Notes under the pieces: model-generated
Told to the model about the DNA's origin: nothing
The model's input: only the letters and a program-made list of their open reading frames with translations
Databases searched by the model: none
Shown: positions 30,336 through 35,100 of the stretch, piece after piece
Numbering within the stretch: the first letter of the stretch is position 1
Layout of the letters: each line of letters begins with the position of its first letter
DNA from: Chlamydiia bacterium
GTDB taxonomy: Bacteria; Chlamydiota; Chlamydiia; Chlamydiales; 2-12-FULL-49-11
Direction of reading: 5' to 3'
NCBI GenBank assembly: GCA_022601595.1
Contig: JAJACI010000011.1
Coordinates: 1-35,100, forward strand
Length of the DNA: 35,100 nt
Program-made: the position numbers and the translations under genes

Positions 30336-32447
30336 ATGACTCTATCAACAAATGGTCCAAGTATTCATGGCAGCGGCGCAACAGCAGGAGCGCCTGCTAT
30401 TCACGGAAGCGGTAATGCAACAGGAGCAGCGATTCACGGAAGCGGTAATGCAGCAGGCGTAGGGCTTTCTAGGGTGAATACAGGAGCGCAAGCAGCAGCT
30501 GCAGCAGGCAGAGCTCCCTCTTTAAGTGGTGGTAAAATAACCATTTACACCTCTTCTAGAAGAGAGATAAAAGCGACAGGTACCGATAAGAATAAGACGC
30601 AATTGGTAGATAAAGCTACAGCCAAGCTAGCAGAGATAAAAGATCTGGTTTTACAAAAAATGGAAAGAGATGCGGGCTTATCTGAGCGTGTTAACTCAGA
30701 AGATTTTAATATATTTCTCAATGTCAGCTCTGGTGAGGTGGTAATCAAGCATATAGCAACAGGTGAGAAGCACCATATCGACATGACAAGTGCGCAGGGG
30801 GCAAATACTCCCCATAGCCTGGAAGAAAATATTATCTATACTATCAAAGAAATGCAAGCCTTGTTGACGGATAATGAGATGATGGAAACTTCTGTGATGC
30901 ATGTAGTAGAAACCGATTATGATCAACAATATGTATATTATGTAGGAAATCCTAAGGCTGAAAATGGGATCACTCAGGCGATATCAAGATTAGATAAAAA
31001 TGGGAGCGCTGCCGCTAAAGAGCAGACTCAAGAGGATGAGCAACTTTTCTTTGATAATAGAGATAATGCTTTGTTTAACAGCCATTTAGATCGCTATAAG
31101 AACGCTATTGAGCAGCAGAAGGCTAAGATACAGAGACAAACCCCTACAGGTACCGATAAGCAAGTAGAGGAAAAGAGAAAAAAACAGGAAAAATTTAGCA
31201 AAGCGTTGCAGGCTTTATCCACTTCTAAAGAGCTCTTTTTGGTTACTGCGCTTAGAGCTTTTTTTGATGCCAGTCCTAAGAGGGGCGTAGAAAAAGAAAA
31301 TGCCTATTTTGATAAGGTGATGGAGTTTTTTGCCACCCATTCTAAATTTGGCGCTTCAGAAAAAAGATTAGGTGCTACGTATAGGAAGTATGCAGTTCTA
31401 ATTACTGCTGCAGCACTGTATGGCGATAAAGATACACCTGGTACAGGTGGCGGATCTCTTGATAGGCTTGAGTATAATAGGGTAAATAAAAGGCTGTATA
31501 GAAAATTCCTAGAAAGAAAAGGGGTAAATCCAAATACCAATCTTGGCCTTTTAGGAGAGTTGCTGAGAGCAACAAGTGGACCTGATGCGCGCTCATACCA
31601 TACAGATGATAGTAGCAGTGATTCATCTGATAACGAAAGTATAGAGAGAGATCGCTTTGCATCTAATGCAAGAGGGCGGAGGCGTAGAAAATTTAAAAGA
31701 TCTGGGCAAAGAACCAGAGCGGTAGCAAGCCCTATTTTAAGTGGGGTGACTCTATCAGATCGAGATAGTTTACATAGAGCAATAGATCAACAAAATTTGA
31801 GTCCTTTTATGGAAAGTTTAGCTCTTGGCAAAAGGGGCTTTGAAAGAATGGGGCGTACAGGTTTTTTTAATGCGGTATCCAATGGTGGGGTATCTGCTAA
31901 TCTTAGTGCCCTTTACCGATTGGATGGAGCCAAGCAAAGTAGGGGTTTAGATGATTCATCTGATTCAGATGATTATAGTACTGCAAGTGATTCTACAGCG
32001 GTATCAGATTCAGATACGTCAACAGATAGTAGTGCTACAGTTACATCAGATTCAGATACGTCAACAGATAGTAGTGCTACAATGACATCAGATTCAGATA
32101 CGTTAACAGATAGTGATACTACAGTTACATCAGATTCAGATACGTCAACAGATAGTAGTGCTACAATGACATCAGATTCAGATACGTCAATAGATAGCGA
32201 TCTAAGCGACACTCCAATAGTAGATATTAGTAGCGACTCAATGAGTACAGAGGGTCAGGCGGCTCAAATATTACGTAATTTTGTACAGCATATGGCACCA
32301 TCAAGCTCTCAAGAGGGCATAAGAAGGCTTGGTTCCTCTAGCGTTGCGCAAGAGAGGGAGGGGAAGGCAGGTGGAGGAGAGCTAGAAGATGAGATAAAGC
32401 CCTTATCTGAACAGGAACTATTAACTCAAGCTTGGCGTTCACACTAA
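30336..32447 (+). CDS. candidate T3SS effector with GSG and Ser-Asp repeats, 703 aa
   Basis: Not recognised. The N-terminus has three repeats of IHGSG followed by Ala/Gly/Thr (residues about 9-45), a low-complexity start without a Sec signal. A mixed helical body follows (about 65-420). Next come an acidic Ser/Asp patch (DDSSSDSSDNESIERD, about 425-440), a dense basic cluster (RGRRRRKFKR, about 446-455) like a nuclear localisation signal, and five 14-residue Ser/Asp/Thr repeats (SDSDTSTDSSATVT type, about 556-625). No membrane span. AGG lies 7 bases before the ATG. It has the shared promoter but no visible terminator; its stop is 9 bp from the opposing clpX stop. Secretion by the adjacent T3SS and entry into a host nucleus are inferences. 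Confidence 0.75.
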   Translation: MTLSTNGPSIHGSGATAGAPAIHGSGNATGAAIHGSGNAAGVGLSRVNTGAQAAAAAGRAPSLSGGKITIYTSSRREIKATGTDKNKTQLVDKATAKLAEIKDLVLQKMERDAGLSERVNSEDFNIFLNVSSGEVVIKHIATGEKHHIDMTSAQGANTPHSLEENIIYTIKEMQALLTDNEMMETSVMHVVETDYDQQYVYYVGNPKAENGITQAISRLDKNGSAAAKEQTQEDEQLFFDNRDNALFNSHLDRYKNAIEQQKAKIQRQTPTGTDKQVEEKRKKQEKFSKALQALSTSKELFLVTALRAFFDASPKRGVEKENAYFDKVMEFFATHSKFGASEKRLGATYRKYAVLITAAALYGDKDTPGTGGGSLDRLEYNRVNKRLYRKFLERKGVNPNTNLGLLGELLRATSGPDARSYHTDDSSSDSSDNESIERDRFASNARGRRRRKFKRSGQRTRAVASPILSGVTLSDRDSLHRAIDQQNLSPFMESLALGKRGFERMGRTGFFNAVSNGGVSANLSALYRLDGAKQSRGLDDSSDSDDYSTASDSTAVSDSDTSTDSSATVTSDSDTSTDSSATMTSDSDTLTDSDTTVTSDSDTSTDSSATMTSDSDTSIDSDLSDTPIVDISSDSMSTEGQAAQILRNFVQHMAPSSSQEGIRRLGSSSVAQEREGKAGGGELEDEIKPLSEQELLTQAWRSH
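30363..30464 (+). repeat. degenerate 33-36 bp repeats coding IHGSG motifs
   Basis: Three units start at 30363, 30399 and 30432. The last two share ATTCACGGAAGCGGTAATGC exactly, which suggests recent duplication. Confidence 0.75.
32001..32210 (+). repeat. 42-bp tandem repeat, five units
   Basis: Units start at 32001, 32043, 32085, 32127 and 32169. Each begins with ATCAGATTCAGATACGT at offset 2. Units 2 and 4 look identical; units 3 and 5 carry substitutions. Each unit encodes 14 residues, so length variation would keep the frame. Confidence 0.9.
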
Positions 32448-32456
32448 TATTGTCAT

Positions 32457-33692
32457 CTAAGAGCTTTTCTTTCGAGGAGTTCTATTCAAGATAGGTTCTC
32501 CTGTCCCGTCGATGCAATCTTTACCGATGATTATCTCTGAAATTTCTTCATCAGATGGCACCTCATACATAAGATCGATAAGCTTATTCTCAACAATCAT
32601 TCGAAGAGCACGAGCGCCTGTTCCTGCTTCTTTGGCTTTAAGGGCAACATGTTCTAAAGCATCTTCTGTAAAGGTTAAGGTGACATCATCTTCGGCAAAA
32701 AGGTTTTTATATTGCTGAATAATTGAGTTTTTAGGTTCTGTTAAAATGACCATCAGGTCTTGGATAGAGAGCTCATTACAACAAGCAATAGAGTTAAATC
32801 TACCAATAAACTCTGGGATAAGACCATATTTTACAAGGTCGGCTGTTTCGACTTTTGAGAGTAAATAGTTAAACTCATTCAGATCAAAATGGGAGCGTCC
32901 CGCCTCTTCATCAAAGCCAATGGTTCCTTTTCCAAGTCTTTTAGAGATAATATCTGGTAGGTGGACAAATGCTCCTCCCACAATAAATAGAATGTTTTCC
33001 GTATTTACCTTGATATACTCTTGGTTAGGGTGTTTACGTCCCCCTTTTGGAGGAACATTTGCAACCGTTCCCTCTACAATTTTCAGTAGCGCCTGCTGCA
33101 CGCCTTCTCCAGAAACATCACGGGTAATAGAGACGTTAGAAGATGTTTTACCAATTTTATCAATTTCATCCACATAGATAATACCATGCTCGGCACGAGC
33201 AATATCGTAATCGGCATTTTGCACCAGACGAAGGATGATATTTTCTACATCTTCCCCCACATAACCAGCCTCGGTTAGAGTTGTTGCGTCAACAATAGCA
33301 AAGGGAACATCGATAACATCTGCAAGCGTCCTGGCAAGTAGTGTCTTTCCTGATCCTGTAGGGCCAAGAAGGAGGACATTAGATTTAGTATAAGAGATCG
33401 TATCATCGCGATGATGAGCGCGGATTCTCTTGTAGTGGTTGTACACCGCAACAGCAAGGGTTTTCTTTGCATCATCTTGGCCAATGATATGATCGCCAAG
33501 TTTTTCTACAATCTCTTTAGGCTTTAAAGACTTCATCTCATGTTTAACAGGCTTTTTAGAGATAATATCTATACAAAGGCGTACGCACTTATCGCAGATA
33601 TATGCATTAGGTCCTGAGATTAATTTCTCAACGCTATCTTCAGGTCTAGAGCAAAAGGAGCATTTAGCTGTTTCTTCTTGGTTTGTCGACAT
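32457..33692 (-). CDS. clpX: ATP-dependent Clp protease ATP-binding subunit ClpX
   Basis: ClpX is the AAA+ unfoldase that feeds ClpP. The 411-aa protein has the N-terminal C4 zinc-binding domain (Cys11, Cys14, Cys33, Cys36), Walker A GPTGSGKT (110-117), Walker B with [11 protein letters not shown], the VEGT segment, an RFNS-type sensor region ([10 protein letters not shown]), and the C-terminal small domain ([20 protein letters not shown]). Length is standard. GAGGA lies 7 bases before the ATG. It is downstream of clpP on the same strand, 168 bp apart, and converges on the 703-aa gene. The ClpXP pair adjoining tig is a common bacterial cluster. Confidence 0.98.
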   Translation of the reverse strand: MSTNQEETAKCSFCSRPEDSVEKLISGPNAYICDKCVRLCIDIISKKPVKHEMKSLKPKEIVEKLGDHIIGQDDAKKTLAVAVYNHYKRIRAHHRDDTISYTKSNVLLLGPTGSGKTLLARTLADVIDVPFAIVDATTLTEAGYVGEDVENIILRLVQNADYDIARAEHGIIYVDEIDKIGKTSSNVSITRDVSGEGVQQALLKIVEGTVANVPPKGGRKHPNQEYIKVNTENILFIVGGAFVHLPDIISKRLGKGTIGFDEEAGRSHFDLNEFNYLLSKVETADLVKYGLIPEFIGRFNSIACCNELSIQDLMVILTEPKNSIIQQYKNLFAEDDVTLTFTEDALEHVALKAKEAGTGARALRMIVENKLIDLMYEVPSDEEISEIIIGKDCIDGTGEPILNRTPRKKSS

Positions 33693-33780
33693 ATCAGTCC
33701 TCTATAAATAGTTGTTTAGAGCCAATCATAGCATATGCCCCTCTTCTTGAAAAGCGATATGTCGAGCTCTTGTTTTTGAT

Positions 33781-33823
33781 ATAGGAGACTTTGAAAAACA
33801 AGCGGTTTATCAGAGTCTCCTAT
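33781..33823. mobile_element. 43-bp internally deleted relative of the 2590-2751 element
   Basis: Arms at 33781-33794 (ATAGGAGACTTTGA) and 33810-33823 (TCAGAGTCTCCTAT) differ at one position. The inner sequence GAAAAACAAGCGGTTTAT matches the inner left end of the 2590 element (GAAAAACGAGCAGTTTTA). It lies in the clpP-clpX gap and could also act as an RNA hairpin there. Confidence 0.6.
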
Positions 33824-33860
33824 AAGAATTGTTTTGGGACAGAGCCTCTCGTAAAAGATT

Positions 33861-34460
33861 CTATACGGTGGCGGGTGCTTTTAAATTTAGCACTTGGTCG
33901 ATTAGGCCATATTCTACTGCTTCTTCTGCGCTCATGTAAAAATCTCTATCAGAATCATCGATGATAGCATCATAGGATTTGCCTGTATGCTGGGCAAGGA
34001 TTTCTGAAAGTCTCTTTTTAAGATAAAGGATCTCTTTTGCTTGAAGCTCTATCTCTTTAGATGTTCCACCAACACCACCTGATGGCTGGTGAATCATGAT
34101 ACGGCTGTTAGGAAGAGCAAATCGCTTGCCTTTTGTGCCGCAGCATAGAAGGAGCGCTCCCATGGAAGCTGCGAGGCCAATGCAATAAGTGTTTACATCA
34201 CATTCTAAATATTGAACAGTGTCATAAATAGCAAGTCCTGCAGAAACCATTCCGCCAGGGGAGTTGATGTATATGCTGATTGGCTTTTTAGGATCACTTG
34301 CTCTTAAAAATATTAACTGAGCAATAACGTTGTTGGCCACTTGGTCATTAATCTCTGTTCCAATAAAAATAATTCTGTCGGCAAGTAGCCTGGAGAAAAT
34401 GTCTGTAGTTCTCTCGCCGCGTGCTGTTTCTTCTGTAACATATGGTACGTAATGGGACAT
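33861..34460 (-). CDS. clpP: ATP-dependent Clp protease proteolytic subunit ClpP
   Basis: ClpP forms the proteolytic barrel driven by ClpX. The 199-aa protein has YINSPGG, the active serine Ser99 in GLAASMGA, His124 in MIHQPSGG, and Asp173 in [14 protein letters not shown], so the catalytic triad is complete. AAAAAGGATC precedes the ATG. It follows tig by 104 bp and precedes clpX by 168 bp, the usual tig-clpP-clpX order. Chlamydiae have two ClpP paralogues; the one beside clpX is generally ClpP2, so this is probably that copy. I cannot see the other in this window. Confidence 0.98.
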   Translation of the reverse strand: MSHYVPYVTEETARGERTTDIFSRLLADRIIFIGTEINDQVANNVIAQLIFLRASDPKKPISIYINSPGGMVSAGLAIYDTVQYLECDVNTYCIGLAASMGALLLCCGTKGKRFALPNSRIMIHQPSGGVGGTSKEIELQAKEILYLKKRLSEILAQHTGKSYDAIIDDSDRDFYMSAEEAVEYGLIDQVLNLKAPATV

Positions 34461-34564
34461 AGATAGATCCTTTTTATTGAGTTTTTAATACTTAGTTATA
34501 TCTCCAAAGACATAGCTTAGTCAAGCATTTATTACAAAACTTATCTGCAGCTTAGAGAGTCTGT

Positions 34565-35100
34565 CTAAGCCTTTTTAATTTGTTCGACAATAAAATCTTC
34601 TGCCTTGTGCATCATCACCTGAGTTAGCGCCATTTGCTTCTGCTCTTCATTCATTGATTGATACTGAAGCTTTGTTTGATCTGCATACATCATATCTAGT
34701 ACGGAATCATAAGCAGTCTTCATGTCGGCGTCGCCTACAGAAATTTTATTGCTATTTACAATATCACGGCAAAGATAGAAAAGTCGTATTGCTTGAGTCG
34801 CTTTTTCTTTTATTTCCACTTTTCTTGCCTCTTTTTCCTCTTCACTAAGCTCTTCTTCCCACTGCTTTTTAAACTCAGGATTGTTAAATAGCTGGGAGAC
34901 TCTATGGTTGGCCTCTTTTTCTAAAAGCGATGCCGGTACATCAAAAATTACTTTTTCGATAAGCTGTTTTTCAATGCCTTCACGAAGCGTTTCTGTGTTT
35001 TTTCTGGCAGCTTTTGAAGCAATAAGAACCTTAAGCTTCTCCTTCATTTCCGCAACACTTTTGGTGCCTACTTTTTTAGCAAGTTCATCGTCAATAGCAG
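34565..35100 (-). CDS. tig: trigger factor, C-terminal part (5' end outside window)
   Basis: The frame stays open to the right-hand edge: before the Met at 35047 it reads AIDDELAKKVGTKSVAE, which is the usual trigger factor segment DDEFAxxVG..T..ELKxx. The visible 178 residues form the helical C-terminal chaperone domain (LIEKVIFDVPASLLEKEANH, then EEKEARKVEIKEKATQAIRL) ending IVEQIKKA. Trigger factor binds nascent chains at the ribosome exit tunnel. The gene precedes clpP and clpX on the same strand, in the expected order. The ribosome-binding and PPIase domains lie outside the window. Confidence 0.93.
   Translation of the reverse strand, partial: AIDDELAKKVGTKSVAEMKEKLKVLIASKAARKNTETLREGIEKQLIEKVIFDVPASLLEKEANHRVSQLFNNPEFKKQWEEELSEEEKEARKVEIKEKATQAIRLFYLCRDIVNSNKISVGDADMKTAYDSVLDMMYADQTKLQYQSMNEEQKQMALTQVMMHKAEDFIVEQIKKA

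Noticed and set aside
32001..32210. CRISPR-like array
   Set aside because: The units are contiguous without spacers and in frame with the coding sequence.
31973..32212. Minus-strand frame with perfect 14-residue repeats
   Set aside because: It is only the complement of the 42-bp tandem repeat in the 703-aa gene and has no start signals.
1..35100. tRNA, rRNA or intact transposase genes
   Set aside because: I looked for cloverleaf or rRNA-like segments and for DDE-transposase motifs in the translated proteins and saw none. A covariance-model scan would be needed to exclude small RNAs.

Overview
The window is AT-rich bacterial DNA, and its gene content and order point to a member of the Chlamydiota. 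The clearest sign is the type III secretion (T3SS) block on the minus strand from 23.6 kb down to 6.5 kb: Scc4-like chaperone, SctD with two FHA domains, small CdsE-like protein, needle SctF, SctG, inner rod SctI, ATPase SctN, stalk SctO, SctP, SctQ, kinase Pkn5 and secretin SctC. From memory this is the order of Chlamydia trachomatis CT663 to CT674. Longer proteins, extra genes and MITE-like repeats suggest an environmental chlamydia (Simkania, Rhabdochlamydia or Parachlamydia type) rather than Chlamydia itself. I cannot fix the family.

Layout. (1) 1-4.6 kb: 3' part of a SNF2-family helicase, a 109-bp hairpin element, a small unknown gene, a membrane protein with an internal coiled-coil duplication, a MITE-like inverted repeat, the ribosome-assembly GTPase Der, and a small membrane protein. 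(2) 4.6-6.4 kb: a signal-peptide protein with a C-terminal membrane region and a secreted YidD-like protein, bracketed by two direct copies of a 157-159 bp element with terminal inverted repeats. (3) 6.5-23.6 kb: the T3SS block. SctC stands apart with its own promoter and terminator. Between pkn5 and sctC lie two lineage-specific genes that share a repeated basic helical module, plus a small Arg-rich membrane protein on the opposite strand. A second, shorter protein with the SctP C-terminal domain sits between sctP and sctQ. (4) 23.6-24.5 kb: two divergent small helical proteins. (5) 24.6-32.4 kb: a run of five plus-strand genes encoding candidate secreted proteins, including a CopB-like hydrophobic translocator and a 703-aa repeat-rich candidate effector. 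Four of the five genes have nearly the same promoter (TTGAWA-17 bp-TATAAT) with a palindrome laid over the -10 box, and strong terminators separate them. (6) 32.4-35.1 kb: clpX, clpP and the 3' part of tig on the minus strand.

How it fits together. The minus-strand operon builds the base, export gate energiser, needle and rod of the injectisome. The plus-strand genes beside it look like its cargo or translocon, set up as individually promoted units that can be switched on together. The least described parts are the shared palindromic promoter with hairpin-bearing leaders, the 3+1 tandem-module proteins, the duplicated SctP domain, the eight-module secretin neck and the phosphatase-like tail of Pkn5. 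I see no rRNA, tRNA, CRISPR array or intact transposase.
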